From: Muribaculaceae bacterium
Lineage (GTDB): Bacteria; Bacteroidota; Bacteroidia; Bacteroidales; Muribaculaceae
NCBI GenBank assembly: GCA_022509085.1
Contig: JAFLTW010000008.1
Span: 1-64,000 of the forward strand
Length of the DNA: 64,000 bases
Direction of reading: 5' to 3'
Of the stretch, positions 8,342 through 17,417 are shown in pieces. The notes beneath the pieces were generated by a model. The model worked only from the letters and a program-made list of their open reading frames with translations. It ran no database searches and was not told the DNA's origin. A program made the position numbers and the translations under genes. Positions within the stretch are counted from its first letter, which is position 1. Each line of letters begins with the position of its first letter.

Positions 8342-9928
8342 TTACTGTATTTCTATGCCGGTAATATCTGAGGCCGGTATGAAGTAGACGTAGACGTAGG
8401 TGCGCGCAATGCCGTCGTTGCCCATGTAAGGCAGGAAGAGCGCCACGCCGTTGGTCTCCGTGCCGTCGGCAAGCCTTACGCCCACGGGGTTGACAAGGGG
8501 TTTGTCGAAAGGCACGTAGGGGAGCACGATTGACTCTCCCACCTTCAGTGCCCCGCTGCCTGCCTGGCCGGCCTCCGTCGACTCCATTGTAACGCCCTCC
8601 TTCTCGGGCACGGCGCCCGCGAGCTCTACGGGAACGACGGCCGGATAGGGCTTGCCGCTGTATTCCCTGATGGTGTGGAAGTGAAAGCCGGTGACCCATG
8701 CGGCATGGTTAGGCATCTTGAGGGTGTAGAGGGGTACGCTGCCGGAGGGGATTACGTCGTGGAAGACGGTGCCCGACTCCGACCTTTCCATCTCGGCCAT
8801 GATGTAGGCCGATTCGGCGTCGAGAGCCCGCTGCCACGAGATGGCGAACCCCATGGGGATGATGCAGACGCCCACGGAGAGGGCGGCCACGTAGGGTGCG
8901 AAGCGTGAGCGGTCGAGACGGCGCAGCAGGGTGCGCGCCAGGATGAAAATCATGATTATGGCCCAGAGGTCGGGCCAGAACGCGCTGCGGGGCTGATGGG
9001 TGAAGAGCAGGCTCAGCAGCACGCCCACCACCACGATACCGCTGCCGATGAGAAACCATACGTTGGAGCAAGCCTCGCGCAGACCGCGTCGCAGACCCGG
9101 CACCACGGCCCATATGATTATGAGCAGGCATAGGAATATCACGGCCATGAAGTCGAAGGCCAGTTTGAAAAGCTGCCCGCCTGGATTGGCCACACCCAGT
9201 TGAGAGGCGCTGCGCTCCAGCATACCGGGACAGACCACGAAGAAGAGCGTCACGGCGGCATAGAAGACTCCAACGGCCCACCAGCACCAGCTCAGCCTCC
9301 TGCCGCCGCGGCAAAGCTCGGCGATGGAGTAGACCAGGAAACCCGTGAGGGTGGGTACGGCGAACCCCTCGTGCCAGCCGCCGGCGATGAAAGCCAGCAG
9401 GAGAGCCCCGACGAACGCAATGGGGTTCCAGCCGAGGCGTTCACGGCGCACCACGCTCACCATGAATGCCATGGTGATGGCGGCGCTCCATATGTAGTTG
9501 AGCGCGTAGTCGGCTACGAAGAGTGAGTTGCGCCAGGGCAGCAGGAAGAGGATGAATAGCCAGCAGAGGGCTATGTTGACGGGCCGCAGCCAGTCGCGGC
9601 CGAATGCCAGCCGGCTCGCGAACCCCACGATGGCTGCCACGCAGAGGCCGTTGAGCAGCGGGAAGAGTTCCCGGCCGGGGGAGAACATTACGGAGAGGGG
9701 TGCCATCACGTTGGCCAGCCTGCCGTTGTCGTAGAGCCGTATCTCGCGCCAGAAGTCTACCATGGTGCCGAGGCCGGGGGAGGCGTCGCCGTTCACCTCG
9801 CGCCAGACGGCCATGAAGATCCAGTCGTCGTAGGCCGGCGGTGTCCATAGCGTCATCAGGGTGAAGAGGACCGCAATCAGCAGCAGGATGCCCCAGCCGA
9901 GCGCCACGTTGATTCCCTGCTTATTCAT
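8342..9928 (-). CDS. Large multi-pass membrane protein, DUF6056-like
   Basis: The 528-residue protein has about ten to twelve hydrophobic segments and a C-terminal soluble part (about 390-528). The early loop contains PAYDDWIFMAVWREV, an acidic motif after the first helix, as in DUF6056 and GT-C type enzymes, where acidic residues in that loop are catalytic. In a glycan operon it could be a polymerase (Wzy role) or a GT-C transferase using lipid-linked sugars. This is inference; the family has no assigned activity that I know. The frame extends to a TTG at 9934, but ATG at 9928 is the better start and overlaps the upstream gene by eight bases. Confidence 0.75.
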   Translation of the reverse strand: MNKQGINVALGWGILLLIAVLFTLMTLWTPPAYDDWIFMAVWREVNGDASPGLGTMVDFWREIRLYDNGRLANVMAPLSVMFSPGRELFPLLNGLCVAAIVGFASRLAFGRDWLRPVNIALCWLFILFLLPWRNSLFVADYALNYIWSAAITMAFMVSVVRRERLGWNPIAFVGALLLAFIAGGWHEGFAVPTLTGFLVYSIAELCRGGRRLSWCWWAVGVFYAAVTLFFVVCPGMLERSASQLGVANPGGQLFKLAFDFMAVIFLCLLIIIWAVVPGLRRGLREACSNVWFLIGSGIVVVGVLLSLLFTHQPRSAFWPDLWAIIMIFILARTLLRRLDRSRFAPYVAALSVGVCIIPMGFAISWQRALDAESAYIMAEMERSESGTVFHDVIPSGSVPLYTLKMPNHAAWVTGFHFHTIREYSGKPYPAVVPVELAGAVPEKEGVTMESTEAGQAGSGALKVGESIVLPYVPFDKPLVNPVGVRLADGTETNGVALFLPYMGNDGIARTYVYVYFIPASDITGIEIQ

Positions 9929-10739
9929 CGGCAAAGACGTCGTTATGTCTGGCTTTCCCCACTCCGGCTATCCACCAACGGCAGAAGCGCCAGGCGGGGA
10001 TGCCGCGCTGCCTCAGGGCGTGGCTCACCATCCGCAGCGGCCATGACTTGGGGTTGATGTAGAGGTGGCAAGCCCCGAGTGTCTCCACAAACCCGCGGCT
10101 GCCCCGGATGCGGTCGGAGGTGGTCGACTCCGTGTTGAGGCAGATGTCGAGGGGCAGATAGACGCCCCTGAGGCCTCCCCGAAGCATACGCGTGATGAGT
10201 ATGTCTTCCTCGCCGCTGCCGAAGGTGGTGCCGTTTACTCCGAATGCCTTGTTAAACCATACGCAGGCCATCTTCCCCTTGCGGCGGATGCGCCCGAGGT
10301 TGAGCACGAGTTCCATCGAGGTGACGAAATACCCTCTGGGGGGTCGCGCGAGGTCGAATGATTCCTCGGGGTAATTCTTGGGGCAGACGTCGGAGGCGTA
10401 GCGGAAGGCTATGAAGTCCATTTCGGGGTGGTCGCGGAAGCTCTCCATGATGTTGAGCAGATGTTGCTCGGTGTATGCCAGGTCGTCGTCAGAGACTGCC
10501 GCCAGGGGTGCCGTGGCCTCCTCCATCATGGCGTTGCGGCTGTTGGAGAGTCCCACGCTGTCGAGGCGTAATATTCTGAAATCGTCGCGACTCTGCAGCT
10601 CCTCGGGCACGGCCGCGTCGTCATGGCCCTGCCAGCCCACCAGGTATTCCACCCCGCGCATCCGGGGGTGGGGTAGGGCGGCTATCTTTTTCAGCGCATC
10701 CCTGCCGTAGGTGGAGATAAGGATTTGGAGCTCAGGCAT
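9921..10739 (-). CDS. Glycosyltransferase, GT2-like
   Basis: The 272-residue protein starts with LQILISTYGRDALKKI and carries LSNSRNAMMEEATAPLAAVSDDDL (about 83-106), whose DDD is the likely metal and nucleotide site of a GT-A transferase. A later GSGEEDILITRMLR matches the ED motif of family 2 acceptor sites. It overlaps both neighbours by eight bases, so the operon is tightly coupled. Donor sugar is unknown. Confidence 0.82.
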   Translation of the reverse strand: MPELQILISTYGRDALKKIAALPHPRMRGVEYLVGWQGHDDAAVPEELQSRDDFRILRLDSVGLSNSRNAMMEEATAPLAAVSDDDLAYTEQHLLNIMESFRDHPEMDFIAFRYASDVCPKNYPEESFDLARPPRGYFVTSMELVLNLGRIRRKGKMACVWFNKAFGVNGTTFGSGEEDILITRMLRGGLRGVYLPLDICLNTESTTSDRIRGSRGFVETLGACHLYINPKSWPLRMVSHALRQRGIPAWRFCRWWIAGVGKARHNDVFADE

Positions 10740-11868
10740 TATCGTTCCAGAATTTCAGAAACCTCCGGGCCACGGTCTCCATATGGTTATGCTTGGTTAC
10801 GAACTCTCTCCCCCGGATGCCTCGCTCGCGCAGCAATTCGGGAGTTGCCACAATCTCCTCGATGGTCTTCTCGAGGGCCTCGAGCTCTATGGGGGCGTTT
10901 ATGATGGGGAAGTTTTCCTTCTCGCCGATGAAGTCGTAGAATTCGGGTTCGGCACCCGACACCACGGTAAGTCCCGCAGCCATACTCTCTAAGGCCATCG
11001 TGGCGGGAGTGTAGGAATAGATCTGGTCGAGCACCACGTGGCATGTCTGCATCGTCTCGATATACTGTCGGCGGGTCACATTCTCCACAATCACGAGCTC
11101 GGCGCCGTCGGGATGGCGTGCCACTACGTTTCTTGCCGCCTCCTCGAGCAGGTCGTTGCCCTTCTCGAGCATTCTGCGGCGGTCGCGCGCCAGGAAGAGG
11201 CGCACCTTCCGGGGGCGGTCGATCTCCCTGAGGGCTATGGTGTCCACGTCGATGGGTATACCTCCGTAGGCCACCTTCCCCTCCGGGTAGATTCTCTCGG
11301 CTGCCTTGTGGTATTCATAGAGGGCGGTTACGGCACCGCGCATTCCGGCATAGAAACGGTCGGCGAGCCGGCGCATCTCGGGCGCGTGCCATTCCTCCCA
11401 GCGCCATGCCTCGCTGACGCGAAGCCGGCTGGGCGCCCCGTCGATAAACCATTCGCTGTAGCGCAGCGGCGAGTCGGGCGCCTCGAGCATGTCGAGAAAA
11501 CGCACGTCGGTGGTGAGAAACGACTGGAAGCATGCCTTGTTGTTGCGCACGATGCGGTCGAGAAACCATCCTATGCGCTCGGGCCGGAGGTTGAGAAACT
11601 GCGGGTCGCGGATGCTCACGATGTCGTAGCCGCGCAGGCTGCGCAGCGTGGTGAGGGCCAGGGAGGCCGCATGGAGCAGGCCGCCGGCCTTCGAGGAGTA
11701 GCGGCGCGAGATGTCGATGTCGCGGTCGGTCTGCATGAAGGTGCCCCCGTCGCTGGCGAGCGTTACGTCGCAGCCCAGGCGCCTCAGCCCCTTGGCAAGC
11801 GTGGTGTGGAAGTTGCTGTAGTCAGCTACCAGAAGGATTTTCTTACCCTTATTTTCACCCTCCTTCAT
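10732..11868 (-). CDS. Glycosyltransferase, GT4-like (GT-B fold)
   Basis: The 378-residue protein starts KKILLVADYSNFHTTLAKGLRRLG, the N-terminal Rossmann half of a GT-B transferase. The C-terminal half has ALESMAAGLTVVSGAEPEFYDF (about 308-330), the position of the donor-binding E-x7-E element of GT4 enzymes. The frame is open to a TTG at 11880, but ATG at 11868 with GGAG upstream-like context is preferred. It is the first gene of the minus-strand glycan operon and is divergent from another glycosyltransferase, with only 34 bases between the two start codons. Confidence 0.82.
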   Translation of the reverse strand: MKEGENKGKKILLVADYSNFHTTLAKGLRRLGCDVTLASDGGTFMQTDRDIDISRRYSSKAGGLLHAASLALTTLRSLRGYDIVSIRDPQFLNLRPERIGWFLDRIVRNNKACFQSFLTTDVRFLDMLEAPDSPLRYSEWFIDGAPSRLRVSEAWRWEEWHAPEMRRLADRFYAGMRGAVTALYEYHKAAERIYPEGKVAYGGIPIDVDTIALREIDRPRKVRLFLARDRRRMLEKGNDLLEEAARNVVARHPDGAELVIVENVTRRQYIETMQTCHVVLDQIYSYTPATMALESMAAGLTVVSGAEPEFYDFIGEKENFPIINAPIELEALEKTIEEIVATPELLRERGIRGREFVTKHNHMETVARRFLKFWNDNA

Positions 11869-11905
11869 ACTAATTTTCAACGAAATTCAGTTATAATTTA
11901 GTATG
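11866..11905. promoter_or_regulatory. Inverted repeat spanning two divergent start codons
   Basis: CATACTAA (11866-11873) and TTAGTATG (11898-11905) are exact inverted copies. The CAT of the first is the start codon of the minus-strand glycosyltransferase, and the final ATG of the second is the start codon of the plus-strand one. Only 34 AT-rich bases separate the two starts, so any promoters here must overlap. A shared operator or a palindromic mRNA leader is possible. Confidence 0.5.
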
Positions 11906-12682
11906 AATGAACCGTTGATATCGATAATAACCGTAACGTTTAACGCCGGCGACGTGATAGAGCCCACTCTGCGCAGCGTGAGCGAGCAGAGTTTCGGCGA
12001 CTACGAACACATCGTGGTAGACGGAGGGTCTACCGATGCCACTCTGGCGTTGGCCTCGCGCTTCCGGCGCCCCGGCTTCGAGATCCACTCCAAGCCCGAC
12101 AGCGGCATCTACCACGGCATGAACCGCGGCCTTGACTACGCCCGTGGACGCTATGTGGTGTTCCTTAACGCCGGCGACCGGTTTGCGTCGCACCAGACGC
12201 TGGCCCAGTATGCCGCGGCCATTACGGAGGGCGACCCGTCCCCGGACATCGTCTACGGCGACACGGTGATTGTCGACGCCGACGGCCGGGTGTTGCGCCC
12301 CCGCCATCTCCGGGCCCCCGACCTGCTCACCTACAATTCCTACCTCGACGGCATGCTCGTATGCCATCAGGCTTTCATGGTGCGCCGTGAGATAGCGCCG
12401 AAATATTCGAGGGAATTCAAACTCTCGGCCGACTACGACTGGTGTCTGGCCTGCATCGCCAACTCCGGACTTACACGCCGGCGCAACCTGCGAACGGTGA
12501 CCGTGCACTACCTCGACGGAGGCATGTCGCAGAAGCGGAAACTGGCCTCGCTGCGCGAGCGCTTCATCATCATGAGGCGGCGCTTCGGACTGGGCGCGGC
12601 CCTCAGGGCCCACCTGGGTTTCATCCCCCGCGCGCTTAGGCGCCTGGTGCGTGTCACACCTGCGGCAGGGAGTGCCCGTTGA
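11903..12682 (+). CDS. Family 2 glycosyltransferase
   Basis: The 259-residue protein has the classic family 2 start ISIITVTFNAGDVIEPTLRSV, then VVDGGSTDATL (about 45-55) and NAGDRF (about 91-96) in place of the usual DxD. The closest style is WcaA/WcaE-type colanic or O-antigen transferases. It is transcribed away from the main glycan operon and its 3' end overlaps dgt by 29 bases on the opposite strand. Donor and acceptor are unknown. Confidence 0.88.
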   Translation: MNEPLISIITVTFNAGDVIEPTLRSVSEQSFGDYEHIVVDGGSTDATLALASRFRRPGFEIHSKPDSGIYHGMNRGLDYARGRYVVFLNAGDRFASHQTLAQYAAAITEGDPSPDIVYGDTVIVDADGRVLRPRHLRAPDLLTYNSYLDGMLVCHQAFMVRREIAPKYSREFKLSADYDWCLACIANSGLTRRRNLRTVTVHYLDGGMSQKRKLASLRERFIIMRRRFGLGAALRAHLGFIPRALRRLVRVTPAAGSAR

Positions 12683-13976
12683 GCTTGCGGAAGAGGTCGA
12701 GGGCGTAGATGTCGGTCATGGCGCTGATATGGTCGAGCACGGCCTGTATGCGCTCATACTTGCCGGGAGCGTGGATGTCATATTGCTCCGGCACCTTCTT
12801 CAGCAGCAGTCGCGAGAAGTTCTTCTCGGGGTGCATCACGGCGTCCATCAACACCTCCATCAGATAGTTTATTATCCTGTTGCCTGCAATCTCGATGTCT
12901 ACCACGTCTGAGCTGCAGTAGATGCGGCTACCGGCCACCTCGGCGCAGTGGGCGTAGGCCTTGCGCAGGGTCGGAGCCGAGAGTTCCACGAGCGATGTGC
13001 CCAGTGTCCCCTCCAGGATTGCCTCCTCGTTGTCGGCAAAGCCGGAGGCGCAGGCGCCCACGAGTTCGCCGATCACTCTCGAGCGCAGGTAGCCTATCTG
13101 CTCGTTGGGGTCGTCGAGGCGCCGCATCGACGCCAGGCGCTTGTCGCGCACCTCGGGCTCGAAGAAATTCAGCAGTATGTCGGCCGTCTCCCGTGTGGAG
13201 AGGATGTGCAGCCTGTGGGCGTCCTCGAGGTCCATTATCTGGTAGCAGATGTCGTCGGAGGCCTCCATGAGCCATACGAGGGGATGGCGCGCGAAGCGGC
13301 CGTCGTCGAATCGGCGTATGCCCAGCTCGCAGGCCACGCGCTCATAGAGAGCCCGCTCCGACTCGAAGTAGCCGAACTTGCCCTTCTTGCCGGCCAGGGT
13401 GGAGGGGAAGGGATACTTCACTATGGCGGCCAGCGAGGAGTAGGTCATGGCGAAGCCGCCCTTGCGGCGCCCCACGAAGCGGTGGGTGAGCAGCCGGAAG
13501 GAGTTGGCGTTCCCCTCGAAGTTTATCAGGTCGGCCCACTGGGCGTCCGTAAGTCCGTCGCGCAGCTGTTGCCCGGGCCCTTCGCTGAAGAAGGTGCCGA
13601 TGGTCTTCTCGCCGCTGTGGCCGAAGGGCGGGTTGCCCAGGTCGTGGCTCAGGCAGGCCGTGGCCGTGATGTCGGGGATGTTCGAGATCTTCTCTACCCA
13701 TGGCTTGCCTTTATGGCGCTCGCGGAGGATGATGGCCGCCTCGGCCGCCATTGACCGTCCCACCGACGAAACCTCCAGGCTATGGGTGAGACGGTTGTGG
13801 ACGAAGATGCTCCCGGGCAGCGGAAACACCTGCGTCTTGTTTTGCAGACGCCTGAACGGCGAGGAGAAGACGAGCCTGTCGTAGTCGCGCTGGAAGTCGC
13901 TGCGTGTGTGGCGCTCGGGGTCATGATACTCCTCCATGCCCAGTCGGATGTCACTGATTAGACGGTCCCATTCCAT
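12654..13976 (-). CDS. dgt: Deoxyguanosinetriphosphate triphosphohydrolase
   Basis: The 440-residue protein is an HD-domain dNTPase that splits dGTP (and often other dNTPs) into nucleoside and triphosphate. The N-terminal signature is visible: RSDFQRDYDRLVFSSPFRRLQNKTQV, NRLTHSLEVS with metal ligand H65, and CLSHDLGNPPFGHSGE with the HD pair H111-D112. Length is normal for the family. The gene stands alone between convergent and divergent neighbours and has a duplicated promoter-like region upstream. With dut it indicates control of nucleotide pools, and some dNTPases also defend against phage. Confidence 0.95.
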   Translation of the reverse strand: MEWDRLISDIRLGMEEYHDPERHTRSDFQRDYDRLVFSSPFRRLQNKTQVFPLPGSIFVHNRLTHSLEVSSVGRSMAAEAAIILRERHKGKPWVEKISNIPDITATACLSHDLGNPPFGHSGEKTIGTFFSEGPGQQLRDGLTDAQWADLINFEGNANSFRLLTHRFVGRRKGGFAMTYSSLAAIVKYPFPSTLAGKKGKFGYFESERALYERVACELGIRRFDDGRFARHPLVWLMEASDDICYQIMDLEDAHRLHILSTRETADILLNFFEPEVRDKRLASMRRLDDPNEQIGYLRSRVIGELVGACASGFADNEEAILEGTLGTSLVELSAPTLRKAYAHCAEVAGSRIYCSSDVVDIEIAGNRIINYLMEVLMDAVMHPEKNFSRLLLKKVPEQYDIHAPGKYERIQAVLDHISAMTDIYALDLFRKLNGHSLPQV

Positions 13977-13988
13977 AAGTTAAGGGTC

Positions 13989-14073
13989 TTAGCGTTGTTA
14001 TTCAATGCAAAGTTAAGCAATTTCGGGCAAACAAGGCCTTAGCGTGGTTATTCAATGCAAAGTTAAGCAATTT
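13989..14073 (-). repeat. Tandem repeat with two promoter-like boxes before dgt
   Basis: A 35-base segment occurs at 13989-14023 and again at 14039-14073 (period 50) with a single difference. Read on the minus strand each copy holds TAACTTTG, a good Bacteroidota -7 element (14008-14015 and 14058-14065). No well-spaced -33 TTTG is seen; the nearest TTTG is 12 bases away in both copies. The copy nearest dgt would start transcription about 25 bases before its ATG. Confidence 0.65.
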
Positions 14074-14117
14074 GGAGCAAATAAAATAATGCGGCGTAAG
14101 CTTGCGTTATTTTGATA

Positions 14118-14864
14118 ATGAAATTTACCCGGAAGCCAAATCTGATGCGTTATGCGGCCGCCATAGTGATGGTGGCCTGTACAGCGACTGCCTATGGCCG
14201 ACCGGGCGACAAACTTATGAACCGCCCCTATGCCGACCTCAAGCTCTGGCACCTGGGCTTTTCGGTGGGCATGCACTTCCAGGACCTCAAGTTCACCCAC
14301 AACGGGCTCGTTACGCCCGACGGTCAGCAATGGGTGGCCGAGGTGCCGGGCTACGACCCCGGCTTCTGCGTGAACGTGCTCGCCGACCTGCGGCTCCACC
14401 AGTATTTCAACCTCCGCGTGAGCCCCGGCATGTATTTCGGCAGCAAGAGGGTGGAGATGCTCGACTACAACCAGACGCCGGGCGCGCTGACCATCCATGA
14501 GACGCAAGACATCAAGAGCGCCTATGTGGTGGTGCCCTTCGATCTCAAGATCTCCGGCAACCGCCTGCGCGACACGCGTCCCTACGTCACGGCCGGCGTC
14601 ATGGCCACCTTCGACGTGAGCAAGAAGAAGAGCGAATACCTGATGTTCAACTCGGCCGACGTCTTCCTGACCTGCGGACTGGGCTGCGACTTCTACCTCC
14701 CCTTCTTCAAGCTCAACCCCGAGATAAAGTTCTGTTTCGGTCTCACCGACATCCTGCGCCACAAGCGCCCCGACCTCGATGACAACCCCGAGATGATCAA
14801 GGTGACGGAGAGCCTCTCTAAGGTGAAGCAGAACATGATAGTATTAACCTTCTACTTTGAATGA
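14118..14864 (+). CDS. porT: Type IX secretion protein PorT, outer-membrane beta barrel
   Basis: The 248-residue protein has a signal peptide (ends near TATAYG) and then alternating strands ending in an aromatic C-terminus (VLTFYFE), typical of a small outer-membrane barrel. The segments DLKLWHLGFSVGMHFQDLKF and AYVVVPFDLKISGNRLRDTRPYVTAG resemble PorT/OMP_b-brl_2 proteins. PorT is needed for type IX secretion in Porphyromonas. The assignment is strengthened by the directly following porP-porK-porL-porM-porN, with a four-base ATGA overlap to porP. A TTG at 14112 opens the frame; ATG at 14118 is preferred. A generic barrel is the alternative. Confidence 0.8.
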   Translation: MKFTRKPNLMRYAAAIVMVACTATAYGRPGDKLMNRPYADLKLWHLGFSVGMHFQDLKFTHNGLVTPDGQQWVAEVPGYDPGFCVNVLADLRLHQYFNLRVSPGMYFGSKRVEMLDYNQTPGALTIHETQDIKSAYVVVPFDLKISGNRLRDTRPYVTAGVMATFDVSKKKSEYLMFNSADVFLTCGLGCDFYLPFFKLNPEIKFCFGLTDILRHKRPDLDDNPEMIKVTESLSKVKQNMIVLTFYFE

Positions 14865-15859
14865 TGCGGCTCAGGGTTAAGAGATATTTGCAAATATTGG
14901 CCGCCTTTTTGCTTATTACGGGTGGAGGCGTGACGATGAAGGCGCAAGACGAGCTGATGCTCTCCCAACACTGGGCCTTGCCTACCTTCTACAACCCCGC
15001 CAACACGGGCAACACCGACTTCCTGCGCATCCGCGGCGGAGCCCGCCTCCAGTGGCTCGGCATCGAGAATGCCCCGCGCTCCTTCTTCGGAGCGGCCGAC
15101 ACCCCCTTCCTGGTCGGAGGCAAGAGGATAGGCGTAGGAGTCACGGCCATGCAGGAGAGCCTCGGCCTCTTCGCCAACCTCAACATCGGCCTGCAGGTGA
15201 GCTATAAGCTGAATCTCGGCAAGGGCACCCTCAGCATCGGCCTACAGCCGGCCTACTTCAACTCCCAGTTCAAGGGCTCGAAGGTGGTGCTCCCCGACGG
15301 CGACGACTACCACCAGGGAAGCGACACCTCCATCCCGACGCAAGACCTCACGGGCAACCACTTCGACCTCTCCGCGGGCATTAGCTGGACCCACAGGTTC
15401 TTCACGGTAGGCCTCAGCTGCATGCACCTGCTCAACCCCAAGGTCAACCTCACCATGCAGGGGAGCCAGTCGAACGAACAGCAGCAGTATCAGACGGAAT
15501 TGCCCCGCCAGCTCTATTTGATCGCCGACGGCAATATTCCACTCAAAAATACGTTATTTGAATTGCAGCCCTCCCTCTTGCTCACCTCTGATTTATCATG
15601 GTTTACGGGGGAGATTGCAATGAGAGCCACCTACAACAAATTCCTCAGTTTCGGCGTGCTTTACCGCTATCAGGATGCCGTCGGGGTGACGATAGGAGGC
15701 GAATATAAAAACTTCTTTTTAGGATACGCCTACGAATACCCGCTCTCGGGCATCAACAAGGCAAGTTCCGGGTCTCACGAGCTCGTTGCAGGCTACAGTC
15801 TGAAGCTCGATTTCTCCGGGAAAAACAAAAACAAACACCGCAGCATCCGCCTCATGTAG
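14861..15859 (+). CDS. porP: Type IX secretion membrane protein PorP/SprF family
   Basis: The 332-residue product has a signal peptide ending near TMKAQDE. It then shows the family opening LMLSQHWALPTFYNPANTGN (about 32-51), which precedes a barrel of about 14 strands, and it ends in the basic tail SGKNKNKHRSIRLM. PorP/SprF proteins are outer-membrane partners of the secretion ring or of particular cargo. It begins inside the last codons of porT and is followed after 55 bases by porK, as porP is in Porphyromonas gingivalis. Confidence 0.9.
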   Translation: MMRLRVKRYLQILAAFLLITGGGVTMKAQDELMLSQHWALPTFYNPANTGNTDFLRIRGGARLQWLGIENAPRSFFGAADTPFLVGGKRIGVGVTAMQESLGLFANLNIGLQVSYKLNLGKGTLSIGLQPAYFNSQFKGSKVVLPDGDDYHQGSDTSIPTQDLTGNHFDLSAGISWTHRFFTVGLSCMHLLNPKVNLTMQGSQSNEQQQYQTELPRQLYLIADGNIPLKNTLFELQPSLLLTSDLSWFTGEIAMRATYNKFLSFGVLYRYQDAVGVTIGGEYKNFFLGYAYEYPLSGINKASSGSHELVAGYSLKLDFSGKNKNKHRSIRLM

Positions 15860-15914
15860 GGGATTTAAGGGACACTGCGACATCGAAAACGAAACGAAGA
15901 TTCAAGCGATATAT

Positions 15915-17387
15915 ATGAAGAACAGACGCATTAAGACCATATCGTTGCGCAGCCTGACGGCTGCCGTTGCAGCGGGCGCACTGGGATGTGCCATGACGGC
16001 GTGTATGTCGTCGCGCAGCGGCGCGGCCGGCGGCGAGGTGACCGGCGTAGGCGGCAGCTCGTTTGCCGAGCCCAACCCCTACGGCATGGTGCTCATTGAC
16101 CGCGGTGCTTACCGGATGGGTCCGGCTACGGCCGACTCCCTCGCCGGCATCCGCGCCGACTCCCGCGGCGTCTCCGTCGACGCCTTCTGGATGGACGAGA
16201 CCGAGATCACCAACTCAAAATACAAACAGTTCGTGTTCTGGGTGCGCGACTCCATAATCCGCGAACGCCTCGCCGACCCCGCCTACGGTGGCAACGAGGC
16301 CTTCAAGATCGAGGAAGACAAGGAGGGCAACCCCATCAAGCCGTTCCTCAACTGGAACAAGGCCATTCCCTGGCGCAACCCCAATGAGGACGAGCAGAGG
16401 GCCATCGAGAGCGTCTACCGCACCAACCCCATCACAGGGATGCGCGAGCTCGACCCCACGCAGCTCAACTACCGCTACGAGATCTACAACCACACGGAGG
16501 CCGCCAAGCGTAAGAACCGCCTCGATCCGCGTCGCAGGGAATACAACACCGACCTCCCCGTGCCCACGGAGATGCCCGTGATCTCAAAGGATACGGCCTA
16601 CATCAACGACGAGGGCGAGATCGTGCGCCAGACCATCACCAGGCCCCTCACCGGCGACTACGATTTCCTCAACACGTATATCGTCAACGTCTATCCCGAC
16701 ACCACGGCGTGGATCAACGACTTCGACAACGCATACAATGAGCCCTATACACGCCTCTACTTCTCGCATGCCGGCTACAACAACTATCCCGTTGTAGGCG
16801 TGAGCTGGGAGCAGGCCAACGCCTTCTCCAACTGGCGCACCGACTTCCTGCGCCGCTCGCTCGGCAAGGAGGGCGTCTATATCGAGCCCTACCGCCTCCC
16901 CACCGAGGCCGAATGGGAGTATGCCGCACGCGCCGGTAACTCGGAGAGCTCCTTCCCCTGGGACGAGACACTTCCCTACGACGAGAGGGGATGCTTCTAC
17001 GCCAACTTCAAACCTATGGACGGCGACTTCGTGAGAGACGGCCACGTCATCACCTCGCCCGTGGGCACATTCCAGCCCAACGACTTCGGGCTATATGACA
17101 TGGCAGGCAACGTGTCGGAATGGACATCGACGGCCTACACCGAAAGCATCAACAAGCTCACGAGCGACCTCAACCCCGAATACCGCTACGACGCAGCCCT
17201 CGAAGACCCCTACAAGATGAAGCGTAAGATCGTGAGGGGCGGCTCGTGGAAAGACGTCTCGCGCAACCTCCGCAGCGACCTCAGGATGTGGGAGTATCAG
17301 AACGAGCAGCGCTCATACATCGGTTTCCGCAACGTGCGCTCCCAGATAGGCTTCGCGCGCGGCACGCAGCAGAAACGTAAGAAATAA
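15915..17387 (+). CDS. porK: Type IX secretion ring lipoprotein PorK/GldK
   Basis: The 490-residue lipoprotein has an N-terminal export signal with two possible lipidation cysteines (C25 in ALGC, C30 in MTAC). The rest is a formylglycine-generating-enzyme-like (SUMF1) domain: NPYGMVLIDRGAYRMG, DAFWMDETEITNSKY, VGVSWEQANAFSNWRT, RLPTEAEWEYAARAG, YDMAGNVSEWTSTAY, and VRGGSWKDVSRNLRSDLR. PorK and PorN form the periplasmic ring under the outer membrane. Length is close to that of the Porphyromonas protein. The long insertion at about 100-260 is usual in GldK. It is followed by porL after 30 bases. Confidence 0.95.
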   Translation: MKNRRIKTISLRSLTAAVAAGALGCAMTACMSSRSGAAGGEVTGVGGSSFAEPNPYGMVLIDRGAYRMGPATADSLAGIRADSRGVSVDAFWMDETEITNSKYKQFVFWVRDSIIRERLADPAYGGNEAFKIEEDKEGNPIKPFLNWNKAIPWRNPNEDEQRAIESVYRTNPITGMRELDPTQLNYRYEIYNHTEAAKRKNRLDPRRREYNTDLPVPTEMPVISKDTAYINDEGEIVRQTITRPLTGDYDFLNTYIVNVYPDTTAWINDFDNAYNEPYTRLYFSHAGYNNYPVVGVSWEQANAFSNWRTDFLRRSLGKEGVYIEPYRLPTEAEWEYAARAGNSESSFPWDETLPYDERGCFYANFKPMDGDFVRDGHVITSPVGTFQPNDFGLYDMAGNVSEWTSTAYTESINKLTSDLNPEYRYDAALEDPYKMKRKIVRGGSWKDVSRNLRSDLRMWEYQNEQRSYIGFRNVRSQIGFARGTQQKRKK

Positions 17388-17417
17388 AAGACGTTAACAG
17401 ACAAGACAGTCTCTGAA

